Below are positions 8,754 to 21,752 of a stretch of 64,000 nt of DNA, piece after piece. Within the stretch, counting starts at the first letter, position 1, and every line of letters begins with the position of its first letter. Under the pieces are notes generated by a model. It worked only from the letters and a program-made list of their open reading frames with translations, ran no database searches and was not told where the DNA came from. A program made the position numbers and the translations under genes. Source of the stretch: Azotobacter vinelandii CA (GTDB lineage: Bacteria > Pseudomonadota > Gammaproteobacteria > Pseudomonadales > Pseudomonadaceae); assembly GCF_000380335.1 (NCBI RefSeq), contig NC_021149.1:1736001-1800000 (forward strand), read 5' to 3'.

Positions 8754-8804
8754 GCTTTGGCGCTCCTTGATTTACAAGGATTTTTTCATGTGCTTTGGCG
8801 GCAA

Positions 8805-8896
8805 TTTCCCAAAGTTGGGAAAGGCGTGGTCGCAGGTCGGGCTGGTGCCCAGGGCAAGCGTGGGGCTATGGGATTCCCATTCATGGGATATTCCCG

Positions 8897-8905
<9 letters not shown>
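8805..8905. promoter_or_regulatory. Palindrome cluster, likely HbcR upstream activating sites
   Basis: Three inverted repeats share a TCCC/GGGA core: TTTCCCAA-AG-TTGGGAAA at 8805-8822, TCCCAT-TC-ATGGGA at 8875-8888 and TCCCGTTAACGGGA at 8892-8905, the last overlapping the hbcR stop codon. They lie 50-165 bases upstream of the sigma-54 promoter, where enhancer-binding proteins act. Assignment to HbcR is inference. Confidence 0.6.
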
Positions 8906-10297
<1,392 letters not shown>

Positions 10298-10464
10298 GGT
10301 GCGCTCCGATGCGGTGACGAGAGTCCTGTGGGGCCTGTTGACGTTCGCTCAAGAATCTCCGCACCGCAAGCCGGGCTCGCCGTGGGAACGACCATCGGCG
10401 GCTTGAGGCCGGCGCCGGGCGCCTCGACAATGGGCGCATCGATTGGCTCGGTCAGGAGTGATTC

Positions 10465-11223
10465 ATGAGTGGCGACATCCCTTCCCTGGACATTTGCGGT
10501 CCCCTGGCGACCCTGCGCCTGCGCCGGCCGGACAAGGCCAACCGCCTGGAGGAGGCGGATCTGACGGCGCTGCTGGAATGCCTGGCGCGCGTCGAGGCGG
10601 CGCCGCAGGTGCGGGTACTGCTGTTGCGCGCCGAGGGCAGGCATTTCTGCGCCGGCTACAGCTTCGACGACCTGGCCGCGGCCGGCGACGGCGGGCGTTT
10701 CGAGGCGGTGGCCGACGCCCTGGAGAACCTGCGTCCGCTGACCGTCGCCGAGGTGCAGGGCGGGGTGTTCGGCGGCGCCACCGATATCCTGCTGGCCTGC
10801 GACTTCCGCCTCGGCGGTCCGGCGGCGCAGATGCTCATGCCGGCGGCGCGCTTCGGCCTGCACCTCTATGCCGGGCTGTTCCGGCGCTACGTGTCGCGCC
10901 TCGGCTTGAACGCCGCCAAGCGGCTGATCCTCGCCTGCGAGAAGCTCGACGCGCGGGGCATGCTGGAGGTCGGCCTGCTCACCCATTTGTACGACAGCCG
11001 CGAACGGTTGGCCGAGGCGACCGAGGCGCTGGTCGCGGAGCTGACGGAACTGGCCCCGCTGGCGCTGGTCGGGATGAAGCGTCACCTGAACGCGGCCGCC
11101 GGTGGCGGCCTGGATCGCGCGGCGGTGGAGGCGGACGTGCGGCGCTGCGCGGCTTCCGCGGATTTCCAGGAAGGCCTGCGGGCGCTCAGGGAAAAGCGTC
11201 CGCCGCGCTTCGAGGGGCGCTGA
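10465..11223 (+). CDS. Enoyl-CoA hydratase/isomerase family protein with altered active site
   Basis: Crotonase-fold protein of 252 residues, start fixed by AGGAG 8 bases before ATG 10465. The oxyanion-hole strand RAEGRHFCAGYSFDDL (about 53-68) and the second loop GGVFGGATDILLACDFRLGG (about 97-116) are recognisable. Two features are odd: the first catalytic Glu of hydratases is an Asp in GGATD, and the second Glu position (PEI in hydratases) reads PAAR. It is therefore probably not a simple enoyl-CoA hydratase; isomerase, hydrolase or decarboxylase relatives use other residues. It stands alone between hbcR (divergent) and zwf. Confidence 0.8.
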   Translation: MSGDIPSLDICGPLATLRLRRPDKANRLEEADLTALLECLARVEAAPQVRVLLLRAEGRHFCAGYSFDDLAAAGDGGRFEAVADALENLRPLTVAEVQGGVFGGATDILLACDFRLGGPAAQMLMPAARFGLHLYAGLFRRYVSRLGLNAAKRLILACEKLDARGMLEVGLLTHLYDSRERLAEATEALVAELTELAPLALVGMKRHLNAAAGGGLDRAAVEADVRRCAASADFQEGLRALREKRPPRFEGR

Positions 11224-11383
11224 GCCTTTTTCGCCGCAGAGCCTTGTCCGCATGCGATCCGGTGGACCCGGTCGCCTGCGGCGTTCTCTCGGTCAGTGGC
11301 GGCGGATTCCCGCGCGTCGATGCGGGAGGCCGCCCGGCGGCACCCGCTTCGTAATATTCGATAATGCTTTTCTAGTGAAAAAA

Positions 11384-11398
11384 TTGTTTTTATAACAA
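11384..11398. promoter_or_regulatory. HexR-type operator before zwf
   Basis: TTGT-TTTTATA-ACAA fits the TTGT-N7/8-ACAA form of HexR sites in pseudomonads. A possible -10 box TATAAC (11391-11396) lies inside it, so binding would block the zwf promoter. HexR itself is not in the window. The rest of 11224-11467 is AT-rich towards the zwf start and holds no gene. Confidence 0.72.
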
Positions 11399-11467
11399 CA
11401 TTATGTATTGATGAATCGTTTCATTGATGGTTTTATTGTGGCTTCTTTTACAAAAAGAACAAGCATA

Positions 11468-13634
<2,167 letters not shown>

Positions 13635-13660
13635 GGGAGCCGGTCGCGAGGGAGCGCTCC

Positions 13661-13676
13661 GGTCCGGACGCGGACC
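13661..13676 (+). other. Hairpin in the pgl-pgi spacer
   Basis: GGTCCG-GACG-CGGACC forms a 6-bp stem with a 4-base loop. No T-run follows, so it is not a standard terminator; it may mark RNA processing or attenuation. Confidence 0.35.
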
Positions 13677-13733
13677 GCCAGGATGGCCGCATCCATGACA
13701 AGTCCAAGACAGATTGAAGGAAGCCGTACTCCT

Positions 13734-15398
13734 ATGAGCTACTACCAGCAAGCGTTCGACGTCACCAGCCTGCCTTCCTGGAGGGCGCTGCAGGAACACC
13801 GCCTGGCCATGCAGAATTTCCACATGCGCGAGGCGTTCCTGAGCGATCCCGGTCGTTTCGACGAATTCTCCACCAGCAGTTGCGGCCTCTTCCTCGACTA
13901 CTCGAAGAATCTCATCACCCCGGAGACCCGCGACCTGCTGGTCAACCTGGCCCGCGAGGCCGGCGTCGAGCAGGCCGCCCGGGCGATGTTCGACGGCGAG
14001 CCGGTCAACGCCTCGGAACGGCGTCCGGCGCTGCACACCGCCCTGCGCCGGCCGGTGGGCGACAGCCTGCTCATCGACGGCCACAACATCATGCGCGACG
14101 TGCACGCCGCCCTGGCGCAGATGACCGACATCGTCGGGCGCATCCACAACAAGCTGTGGCGCGGCTACAGCGACAGGGCCATCACCGACGTGGTGAACAT
14201 CGGCATCGGCGGTTCCTACCTGGGCCCGGAACTGGTGTCCGAGGCGCTGCTGCCCTACACCCAGCACGGCGTGCGCTGCCACTACCTGGCGAACATCGAC
14301 GGCAGCGAGTTCCACGAGCTGACCGCGCGGCTGAACGCCGAGACCACCCTGTTCATCATCTCCAGCAAGACCTTCGGCACCCTGGAAACCCTGAAGAACG
14401 CCCAGGCCGCGCGCACCTGGTACCTGGCCAGCGGCGGCAGCGAGGAGCGCCTGTACCGGCACTTCATCGCGGTGACCAGCAACATTCCGGCGGCGATCGA
14501 GTTCGGCATCCGCGAGAAGAACATCTTCCCGATGTGGGACTGGGTCGGCGGACGCTATTCGCTGTGGTCGGCGATCGGCCTGCCGACCGCCCTGGCCATC
14601 GGCATGGCCAACTTCAAGGACCTGCTCTCCGGCGCCTACGCCATGGACTGCCATTTCCGCCGCGAGCCGTTCGAGAACAACATGCCGGTGCTGCTGGCCA
14701 TGCTCGGCGTCTGGTACGGCAACTTCTGGGGCGCGCAGAGCCATGCCATCCTGCCCTACGACCACTATCTGCGTAACTTCGTCAAGCACCTGCAGCAGAT
14801 GGACATGGAGTCCAACGGCAAGAGCGTGCGCCAGGACGGCAGCCCGGTCTCCTGCGAGACCGGCCCGGTGATCTGGGGCGGCGTCGGCTGCAACGGCCAG
14901 CACGCCTACCACCAGTTGCTGCACCAGGGCACCCTGCTGATCCCGGCGGACTTCATCGTGCCGGTGGTCAGCCACAACCCGGTGGCCGACCACCACCAGT
15001 GGCTGTACGCCAACTGCCTGTCGCAGAGCCAGGCGCTGATGCTCGGCAAGAGCCGCGAGGAGGCCGAGGCGGAACTGCGCGCCAAGGGCCTGCCGGAGGC
15101 GGAGGTGAAGCGCCTGGCGCCGCACAAGGTGATTCCCGGCAACCGGCCGAGCAACACCCTGGTGATGGAGACCCTCAACCCCAGCCGCCTCGGCGCGCTG
15201 ATCGCCCTGTACGAGCACAAGGTGTTCGTCCAGGGGGTGATCTGGGGGATCAACTCCTTCGACCAGTGGGGCGTGGAGCTGGGCAAGGAGCTGGGCAAGA
15301 ACGTCTATGGCCGGCTGACCAGCTACGAGGCGCCGCCGGCCGAGGATTCCTCGACCCAGGGCCTGATCGACTACTTCCGCGGCCGTCATCGCGGCTGA
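13734..15398 (+). CDS. pgi: Glucose-6-phosphate isomerase
   Basis: Interconverts fructose 6-phosphate and glucose 6-phosphate. 554 residues from ATG 13734, chosen because AAGGAAG precedes it at good distance; an earlier in-frame ATG at 13683 lacks a ribosome site. Motifs include [16 protein letters not shown] near residues 154-169, the [11 protein letters not shown] region near 210-220, and the two PROSITE-type regions around [16 protein letters not shown] and the C-terminal [11 protein letters not shown]. Its place beside zwf-pgl and a sugar kinase suggests it runs from fructose 6-phosphate towards glucose 6-phosphate to feed the Entner-Doudoroff route. Confidence 0.95.
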   Translation: MSYYQQAFDVTSLPSWRALQEHRLAMQNFHMREAFLSDPGRFDEFSTSSCGLFLDYSKNLITPETRDLLVNLAREAGVEQAARAMFDGEPVNASERRPALHTALRRPVGDSLLIDGHNIMRDVHAALAQMTDIVGRIHNKLWRGYSDRAITDVVNIGIGGSYLGPELVSEALLPYTQHGVRCHYLANIDGSEFHELTARLNAETTLFIISSKTFGTLETLKNAQAARTWYLASGGSEERLYRHFIAVTSNIPAAIEFGIREKNIFPMWDWVGGRYSLWSAIGLPTALAIGMANFKDLLSGAYAMDCHFRREPFENNMPVLLAMLGVWYGNFWGAQSHAILPYDHYLRNFVKHLQQMDMESNGKSVRQDGSPVSCETGPVIWGGVGCNGQHAYHQLLHQGTLLIPADFIVPVVSHNPVADHHQWLYANCLSQSQALMLGKSREEAEAELRAKGLPEAEVKRLAPHKVIPGNRPSNTLVMETLNPSRLGALIALYEHKVFVQGVIWGINSFDQWGVELGKELGKNVYGRLTSYEAPPAEDSSTQGLIDYFRGRHRG

Positions 15399-15422
15399 TC
15401 CGCACCGGCTTTCGCATCCGGC

Positions 15423-15444
15423 GGGCCGCGCTCCGGCGCGGCCC
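15423..15444 (+). other. Strong hairpin between pgi and the sugar transporter
   Basis: GGGCCGCGC and GCGCGGCCC form a perfect 9-bp stem with loop TCCG, 25 bases after the pgi stop. No U-tract follows, so read-through with RNA-stability control is more likely than full termination. Confidence 0.5.
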
Positions 15445-15481
15445 GTCCGTACCCGAAAACAATTCCAAGAGGAAGGCTACG

Positions 15482-16759
15482 ATGAACAATCAGCAACAGC
15501 GCTCGCCAGCCGAGTCCGGCAAGAGCGCGCCGGTTTCCACGACCTTCGCCTTCGTCCTGGTGACGGCGCTGTTTTTCATGTGGGGGCTGTCCCATGGCCT
15601 GCTGGATGTCCTGAACCATCACTTCCAGCAAACCCTGAACATTTCCCGGGCCAGATCGGGCCTGATCCAGACCGCCTATTTCGGCGCCTACTTCATCATG
15701 GCGCTGCCGGTCGGCCTGTTCATGGAGCGCTGTGGCTACAAGGCCGGCATCCTGCTCGGCCTGGCCCTGTTCGCGGTCGGCGCGCTGCTGTTCGTGCCGG
15801 CTTCCTGGGCCGAGACCTTCGATGCCTTCCTGATCGCGCTGTTCGTCCTCGCCTGCGGACTGGCCTGCCTGGAGGTGTCCGCCAATCTCTACGCCGCCGC
15901 CCTGGGCGACCCGGACAAGACCGTGCAGCGCCTGAACTTCGCCCAGTCCTTCAACGGCCTGGGCGTGTTCCTCGGGCCGATGCTCGGCGGCGTGGTGCTC
16001 TATGCGCCGCCGCTCGAACTGGCCGGCAGCAGCATCGCGCCGACTTCGCTGATCTACGTGACGCTGGCCGTGCTGGTGGTGGGACTGATGGCGGTCTTCG
16101 CCCGCACCGCCATCCCCGAGGTCGGCAGCGAGCGCGCGGCTGGCGGTGAGGCCGCGGAGGAAGCCGAGGAGGGTGTCTCGCTGTGGCGCCGCCGGAACTT
16201 CACCTTCGCCCTGCTGGCGCAGTTCTGCAACATCGGCGCCTATGTCGGCGTCGGCGCCTACTTCATCAATTTCGCCCTGGATCACTGGCAGGGCGGCACG
16301 CCGCAGTTCTGTTCCTTCCTGCTGTCGCTGGCGATGATCGGCTACATGGTCGGCCGCTTCTCCGGCACCTGGCTGATGCGCCGCATCCCGGCGCGCAGCC
16401 TGCTGGTGTTCAACGCCATCGCCTGCGCCTTCCTGAGCGTCGTCGCCATGCTGGCGCTGGAGAAGGTTTCGGTGGTCGCGGTGATCGGCATGTATTTCTT
16501 CATGTCGATCATGTACCCGACCATCTTCGGCATGGGCGTGCAGGGTCTGGGCCGGCAGACCAACCGGGGCGGCTCCATCCTGGTGATGACCCTGGTCGGC
16601 GCCGCGCTCCTGCCGCTGGTCATGGGCGGGATCGCCGACGACTTCGGCATGGCGACCGCTTTCATCGTTCCGTTCTTCTGCTACGTGGTGGTGGCGCTGT
16701 ACGGACTGTCCCAGAAGCCGGCCGAGTCCACCGTGTCCCTGGCCGCCCAGGCCGAGTGA
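15482..16759 (+). CDS. FHS-family MFS sugar permease (glucose/galactose/fucose type)
   Basis: Inner-membrane sugar:proton symporter of 425 residues with about twelve helices. The start STTFAFVLVTALFFMWGLSHGLLDVLN (residues about 18-44, with FFMWG and the helix-1 Asp) is the hallmark of the FucP/GluP branch, and YFGAYFIMALPVG and a late SIMYPTIFGMGVQGLG support it. AGAGGAAGG before ATG 15482 sets the start; the frame is open upstream only because it crosses pgi in another frame. The neighbouring PfkB kinase and pgi make fructose the most economical substrate guess, but glucose, mannose or galactose are possible. Confidence 0.85.
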   Translation: MNNQQQRSPAESGKSAPVSTTFAFVLVTALFFMWGLSHGLLDVLNHHFQQTLNISRARSGLIQTAYFGAYFIMALPVGLFMERCGYKAGILLGLALFAVGALLFVPASWAETFDAFLIALFVLACGLACLEVSANLYAAALGDPDKTVQRLNFAQSFNGLGVFLGPMLGGVVLYAPPLELAGSSIAPTSLIYVTLAVLVVGLMAVFARTAIPEVGSERAAGGEAAEEAEEGVSLWRRRNFTFALLAQFCNIGAYVGVGAYFINFALDHWQGGTPQFCSFLLSLAMIGYMVGRFSGTWLMRRIPARSLLVFNAIACAFLSVVAMLALEKVSVVAVIGMYFFMSIMYPTIFGMGVQGLGRQTNRGGSILVMTLVGAALLPLVMGGIADDFGMATAFIVPFFCYVVVALYGLSQKPAESTVSLAAQAE

Positions 16760-16769
16760 GCCGGCAGGC

Positions 16770-16792
16770 GCCGGGAAAACAGGTTTCCCGGC
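16770..16792 (+). other. Hairpin between transporter and sugar kinase
   Basis: GCCGGGAAA (16770-16778) pairs perfectly with TTTCCCGGC (16784-16792) around loop ACAGG. No T-run follows. It is the second such hairpin in this operon and may set relative transcript levels. Confidence 0.45.
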
Positions 16793-16823
16793 ACCATCGA
16801 AATCCGAGAACAAGAGGTGCGCA

Positions 16824-17795
16824 ATGTTTCTAGTATGCGGCGAAGCGCTGTTCGACCTGTTCGTCGACCCCGCGCAGAGCGAATTGCCCCGGCAGGTAGG
16901 TTTCAAGGCCATTGCCGGCGGTTCCCCCTTCAATGTGGCGGTGGGGCTCAGCCGGCTGGGTGTGGAGTCCGCCCTGCTGACCGGCATCTCCGGCGATTTT
17001 CTCGGCCAGCAGTTGCGCCGGGTACTGGAGGACGAGGGCGTCTCGACCCGCTACCTGGTCCCGCTCGATGCGGCCACCACGACCCTGAGTCTGGTCGCCG
17101 TGGACGGCCAGGGCGTGCCCCACTACAGCTTCTACGGGCATTCCGGGGCGGACCGCCAGCTGCGGCCGGAACAGGTGCCGGCACTGGACGGCGGAGTTCG
17201 CGGCATCCATGTCGGCTCCTATTCGCTGGTCGTGCGACCGACCGCGGACAGCCTTCAGCAACTGGTGGAGCGCTCCTCGCGGGAGCTGTTGATCAGCCTC
17301 GACCCCAACGTCCGTCTCAATGTCGAACCCGACCTCGACGTCTGGCGCGAGCGGATCGGCGCCTTCGCCCGGCACGCCCACCTGGTCAAGGTCAGCGAAG
17401 AGGATCTGCTACTGCTCTATCCGGGCCAGGACCCGCTGGCGACGGCCGAGGCCTTCCTGCAGCACCAGTGCCGATTGGTGTGCCTGACTCGCGGCGAACA
17501 CGGCGTGACCGTGTTCAACCGTGCCCACGGCAGTTGGTCCAGCCCGGCCCAGGCGATCGTTCCGGTGGATACCGTGGGCGCCGGCGACACCTTCCAGGCG
17601 GCGCTGATCACCTACCTGGCCGAGCAGGGCTTCGACAGCCCGGCCGCGCTCGATGCGCTGGACAGGAGCCACATCGAGCGGATGCTCGCCTTCGCCCAGG
17701 CGGCGGCGGCGCTGACCTGCCAGCGTCGCGGTCCCGACCTGCCGCGCCGCCATGAACTGGCGATGCCGGCCGGCCAGCCGGCGCCGGTCGTCTAG
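16824..17795 (+). CDS. PfkB-family sugar kinase, probable fructokinase
   Basis: Cytoplasmic sugar kinase of 323 residues. It has the N-terminal glycine pair in FKAIAGGSPFNVAVGLSRLG (about 25-44), the LISLDPNVRLN substrate strand and the C-terminal DTVGAGDTFQAALI motif at about 251-264 with the catalytic Asp, as in fructokinases. AAGAGG precedes the ATG. With the transporter before it and pgi upstream, it can turn imported fructose into fructose 6-phosphate. No PTS genes are present in the window, so uptake and phosphorylation appear to be separate steps. Ribokinase-type or 2-keto-3-deoxygluconate kinase activity cannot be excluded from sequence alone. Confidence 0.85.
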   Translation: MFLVCGEALFDLFVDPAQSELPRQVGFKAIAGGSPFNVAVGLSRLGVESALLTGISGDFLGQQLRRVLEDEGVSTRYLVPLDAATTTLSLVAVDGQGVPHYSFYGHSGADRQLRPEQVPALDGGVRGIHVGSYSLVVRPTADSLQQLVERSSRELLISLDPNVRLNVEPDLDVWRERIGAFARHAHLVKVSEEDLLLLYPGQDPLATAEAFLQHQCRLVCLTRGEHGVTVFNRAHGSWSSPAQAIVPVDTVGAGDTFQAALITYLAEQGFDSPAALDALDRSHIERMLAFAQAAAALTCQRRGPDLPRRHELAMPAGQPAPVV

Positions 17796-17903
17796 AGTAT
17801 CTTCACGCGGCCCGTGTCCGCGGGGATGGGGAGGGCGCCGGAGGCGCGTTCCCTGTGCCCCGGCCGCCCGGCCGACAACCCGATCGAACCACGGGGATCC
17901 ACC

Positions 17904-19118
17904 ATGAAGAAGCATTCCGGCCTCGACGGCCCGGGCGCCGTCGCCAGCGCCACGCCCGCGCCGGCCCATGAATTCGTCCTGATCGACAGCGACAAGGCCC
18001 CGCAGGACTGGCGCATCGACAGCCGCCAACTGGGCATCGAGACCGCCAAACCCTTCTCGGTCAGCCTGCGCACCCTGCACGGCGGGCGCCAGGAAGGCGT
18101 CAGCCTGATCGACATCGACAACGGCGCCATGACCATCACCGTGGTGCCGACCCGCGGCATGAACGTGTTGCGCGCGGTGGCCGGCGACGTCCGCCTGGGC
18201 TGGGACTCGCCGGTCGCCGAGGTGGTCAACCCGGCCTTCATCGAGCGGGACGCCCGCGGCGGCCTCGGCTGGCTGGAGGGCTTCAACGAACTGGTCACCC
18301 GTTGCGGCTACGAGTGGATCGGCCACCCCGGCGTGGACAACGGCGAACTGCTCAGCCTGCACGGCCGGGTGTCGAACATCCCGGCCTCGCGGGTGGTGCT
18401 GAGCATCGACGGCAAGCCGCCGCATACCATCCGCCTGCGCGGCGAACTGAAGGAACAGGCGTTCAAGAAGGTCGACTTCGCCATTTCCAGCGAACTGAGC
18501 ACCGAGCCGGGCTCGCTGGGCTTCGACCTCGACGACACCCTGACCAATCGCGGCGACTACCCCAGGGAATACCAGGCGCTCTACCACAACAACTTCGGCA
18601 CGCCGCTGCTGGAGCAGGGCGCGCGCTTCGTCGCGCCGGTCAGACAGGTTTCGCCGTTCAACGAACGGGCGCGCGGCGAACTGGCCGAGTGGCAGAGCTA
18701 CCGCGGGCCGACCGAGGGCTACGACGAAACCGTCTACAACCTGATTCCCTACGGCGATGCGCTGGGCGAGAGCCTGGCGGTGCTGCACAACCGCGCCGGC
18801 GACCGGGGCGTGGCGGTCGCCTTCGATATCGGCCAGTTGCCGGTGTTCTCCCTGTGGAAGAACACCGACACCGAACGCCAGGGCTACGTCACCGGCCTGG
18901 AGCCCGGCACCAGCTTCGCCTACAACCGCCGCTTCCAGCGTTCGCTGGGGCTGGTGCCGAGCATCGGCCCCAGGGAGCAGCGCCACTTCCAGCTCGGCTT
19001 CAGGCTGCTCGCCGACCAGGCGGACGTGGAGCGGGCCCTGCAACGGATCGACGAGATCCAGGCCGGGCGTCCGACCGAGGTGCGCGAAACGCCGCTGGTC
19101 GACCTGAGCGGGGCCTGA
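17904..19118 (+). CDS. DUF4432 family, aldose-1-epimerase-like protein
   Basis: Protein of 404 residues with a galactose-mutarotase-like fold expected for DUF4432. Conserved-looking blocks are VVPTRGMNVL near residue 80, EGFNELVTRCGYEWIGHPG near 125-143, LHGRVSNIP near 152-160 and LYHNNFGTPLLEQG near 228-241, rich in His, Arg and Glu typical of sugar epimerase sites. It closes the zwf-pgl-pgi-transporter-kinase cluster, so it may interconvert anomers or ring forms of the imported sugar; this is inference. Its last 57 bases and the downstream flank are duplicated at 23533-23658. An upstream in-frame ATG at 17814 lies in the spacer and has no support. Confidence 0.8.
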   Translation: MKKHSGLDGPGAVASATPAPAHEFVLIDSDKAPQDWRIDSRQLGIETAKPFSVSLRTLHGGRQEGVSLIDIDNGAMTITVVPTRGMNVLRAVAGDVRLGWDSPVAEVVNPAFIERDARGGLGWLEGFNELVTRCGYEWIGHPGVDNGELLSLHGRVSNIPASRVVLSIDGKPPHTIRLRGELKEQAFKKVDFAISSELSTEPGSLGFDLDDTLTNRGDYPREYQALYHNNFGTPLLEQGARFVAPVRQVSPFNERARGELAEWQSYRGPTEGYDETVYNLIPYGDALGESLAVLHNRAGDRGVAVAFDIGQLPVFSLWKNTDTERQGYVTGLEPGTSFAYNRRFQRSLGLVPSIGPREQRHFQLGFRLLADQADVERALQRIDEIQAGRPTEVRETPLVDLSGA

Positions 19119-19188
19119 TCCTGCGCACCGGCCAGCGCTTTCGTTCGGAGCGGTGGCCGGGGTGTCGGGGGGCTTGAATGCTACGGAT
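19062..19188 (+). repeat. Direct repeat copy 1 (end of DUF4432 gene and flank)
   Basis: This 127-base stretch reappears at 23533-23658 in the same orientation with high identity, including an identical block CGCTTTCGTTCGGAGCGGTG. The two copies bracket the TonB receptor-fecR-fecI genes. Confidence 0.8.
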
Positions 19189-19215
19189 GTCCTTATCTGT
19201 GCAGTCTTGCTCTTC

Positions 19216-21636
19216 TTAAAAATCCCAACGAGTTGTCAGCATCATATTACGAGGTTCGCCATAAGTCTTGGTGGCTATACCATTCCATGACTCCCCGTAA
19301 TTGGAATAATAATACTTGTCAAATAAGTTGTTGATGTTGAGTGTGGCTGAAAGATTATCGGTGATCTGATATTTACCCATCAGATTGACCAACCAGAAGG
19401 CTTCCTGCCTGTATTGATGGTCATTACCCAGAGCATCCGTACCATCCCGCCAGGTCGTGCCTTGGTAACTGCCACCGCCGCCGATGGTGATTTTGTTCAA
19501 TCTGCCGGGTAACCGATAGGTTGTATAGAGTTTGAATTGGTTCTCCGGCTCGAAGGTCGTCAGCTTCTCGTTGGTTTCATCTTCCCGAATGACCTGATGG
19601 GTAAAGCCCGCCTGAATATTCCAGCCAGGCATCAGTTCACCACTGACCTCCAGTTCGATACCCTTGGTCTTGGCTTTCTTTCCCTCGTACATGCTGTAGT
19701 TTCGTTCGCTATTCCAGCCCACAAACTCGGCACGGTTGTCCTCGCGGATTTCAAAATAGGCCAGGCTGGCATTCAGTCGACCATTGAACCATTCGCCCTT
19801 GAGTCCGCCCTCGTAGCTATCGCCTTCATTCGGATCGAGTATAGAGTAACTTTCGTCCCGGGTACTTTGTGGCTGGAATATCTTGGTATAGCTGGCATAC
19901 AGCGAAAAATTATCGTTCAGGTCGTAGGTGATACCTGCGAAAGGAACCACCTCGCCCGTTTCGCGCATATTGCTGTCGCCACCCCGACGATAATTGGTCA
20001 CCCGGCCGCCCAGAATCACGGCGAGGTCATCAGTCAGACTGAAACGGCCACTGGCATAGTAGGCACGTTGGTTGACGCGATCTTCAGCACGATAAAGGAT
20101 ACCACCCCAGTCTGGCCTTCCTACGTTGCCGTCCCAGTCCCAAAAATTGTCAATGGACACCATACGGTAGTTATGCCCAGAGCCTTTGAGATGATTGTGA
20201 TAGCCACTGACGCCAACTGCCAATTCATGGGTACGGCCAAATAGTTCAAAAGGTCCACGGGCATAGCCCTCTAGCGCTTGAGTTCTTATCTTGTACCTGT
20301 ATTGACCGGTAGCCAAAGCGGAATTGCCATCATCAGCATCGGGTGTGTATTGAATAGCTCCCAAATTAGCATCATATGCATTTCTCTGGAAGGTATAGTA
20401 GACCCGACTACTCCAGCCATTGTCGAATTCATGGTCCAATTGGGTAAAGAAGGCATGGCTGAATTGCTCCACCCGGCTCCAGCTCGCTCCGGGATTGAAG
20501 GAGCGAGACATATTTATTTCATTGTTGTCGCTATCCAGAAGTGGAAATCCTCCGGCACTGTTACCGGTCGGAATTCTTTTGTCATAGTTGGCACCGATGG
20601 TCCACATGGTCTGTGGAGATAGATCCACCTCCAGAATGCCATACAGCGCACGGGTCTGCTCCTTGAAATGATCCATGAAGGATTGCTGATCCTGAAATGC
20701 TGTCGCGAAACGGCCGCGGATACTGCCGCTTTCGTTCAAGGGACCACCCACATCCCATTCGGTACGGTAGTTATCCCAGCGGCCATATTCGGCCGTGGCG
20801 TGTCCAGAAAATTCATGGGTAGGTTTCTTGCGCACAAGGTTGATAGTGGCGCCCGGAGTACCCGCGCCGGTAGTCAGGCCACTGGCTCCTTTGATGACCT
20901 CGATTCGATCGTACTGGATCATATCGACCGATGTATTGCCCATGTCAGTACCGGTTAAAACCGGAATACCATCGTATTGAAAGTTCTGGATCTGGTAGCC
21001 ACGGGCATAGTAATAGGACCGGTAGTTATCTGTGCCGTGTCGCATGACACCAGGGGTATGATCCATCACCTTGTTGATATTGGTGAGATTGAAGTCGTCC
21101 ATATGCTGGCGAGTGACGACCGTGACGGTCTGCGGTGTCTCGCGAGGCGTCAGTACCAGCCGGGTGGCGGTCGCGATGGTGCCGGGCGTATAGGACTTGG
21201 TGTTTTCGGTGATGGTGCCGAGGGCATTGTCCTCCACGGTCATGGCATCCAGGCTGATGCCGTCGATCCGCCCTCCCGACTGCGCCGTTTTTTCATCGAC
21301 CGGTTGCACGCTCAGCGTGCCGCTACCCGTCACCAGCAATTCCAGTCCGGTGCCGGCCAGTGCCTGGCGCGCGGCATCTTCCGGGCTCAGTTGGCCGCGG
21401 ATGGCCGGAGCGTCGAGGCCTTCCAGCAGGGCCGGGTCGACGGACAGCGTGCGGCCGCTCTTTCGGGCGATCTGGCCCAGGGTGTCGCCGAGTGCGCCGG
21501 CGGGGATATCGAAGTTCTGTAGCCTGGCCTGGGAAGCCTGTTCGTCTTCCCGGGCCGATGCCGAATGAGCCTGTACGCCGAGAGCGATGGCGATTGCCAG
21601 AGCCAGGGAGCCGAGATGCGGATTGGGGGGGAGCAT
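19216..21636 (-). CDS. TonB-dependent siderophore receptor with STN signalling domain
   Basis: Outer-membrane ferric-siderophore receptor of 806 residues. A signal peptide (about 1-28) is followed by an STN domain (about 40-110) that contacts a FecR-type protein, a TonB box/plug region with DAMTVEDNALGTITE and GVMRHGTDNYRSYYYARGYQIQNFQYDGIPVL, then a 22-strand barrel ending in WDF with the terminal Phe. It resembles the FpvA/FoxA/FhuE class and probably takes up a hydroxamate or pyoverdine-like xenosiderophore. Roughly the 3' 2 kb is clearly AT-richer than its neighbours, with codons such as AAT, ATA and TTG that nearby genes avoid, suggesting acquisition from elsewhere. It is convergent with the DUF4432 gene and follows fecI-fecR on the same strand. 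Confidence 0.92.
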   Translation of the reverse strand: MLPPNPHLGSLALAIAIALGVQAHSASAREDEQASQARLQNFDIPAGALGDTLGQIARKSGRTLSVDPALLEGLDAPAIRGQLSPEDAARQALAGTGLELLVTGSGTLSVQPVDEKTAQSGGRIDGISLDAMTVEDNALGTITENTKSYTPGTIATATRLVLTPRETPQTVTVVTRQHMDDFNLTNINKVMDHTPGVMRHGTDNYRSYYYARGYQIQNFQYDGIPVLTGTDMGNTSVDMIQYDRIEVIKGASGLTTGAGTPGATINLVRKKPTHEFSGHATAEYGRWDNYRTEWDVGGPLNESGSIRGRFATAFQDQQSFMDHFKEQTRALYGILEVDLSPQTMWTIGANYDKRIPTGNSAGGFPLLDSDNNEINMSRSFNPGASWSRVEQFSHAFFTQLDHEFDNGWSSRVYYTFQRNAYDANLGAIQYTPDADDGNSALATGQYRYKIRTQALEGYARGPFELFGRTHELAVGVSGYHNHLKGSGHNYRMVSIDNFWDWDGNVGRPDWGGILYRAEDRVNQRAYYASGRFSLTDDLAVILGGRVTNYRRGGDSNMRETGEVVPFAGITYDLNDNFSLYASYTKIFQPQSTRDESYSILDPNEGDSYEGGLKGEWFNGRLNASLAYFEIREDNRAEFVGWNSERNYSMYEGKKAKTKGIELEVSGELMPGWNIQAGFTHQVIREDETNEKLTTFEPENQFKLYTTYRLPGRLNKITIGGGGSYQGTTWRDGTDALGNDHQYRQEAFWLVNLMGKYQITDNLSATLNINNLFDKYYYSNYGESWNGIATKTYGEPRNMMLTTRWDF

Positions 21637-21752
21637 GAGGGAGCCTCGCGATGGATATTTGTCTGCTCTGTCCGACGAGGCGGGGAAAACCCCTCATGCT
21701 TTCGAGAAATATTCGTAATTTTTTCGTGTGATCGATGAGCGTGCGTTTTCCG

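Noticed and set aside
11408-11467. Earlier start for zwf at ATG 11408
   Set aside because: The 20 extra residues are atypical, lie in AT-rich leader DNA next to the HexR site and have no family match; ATG 11468 fits Pseudomonas Zwf.
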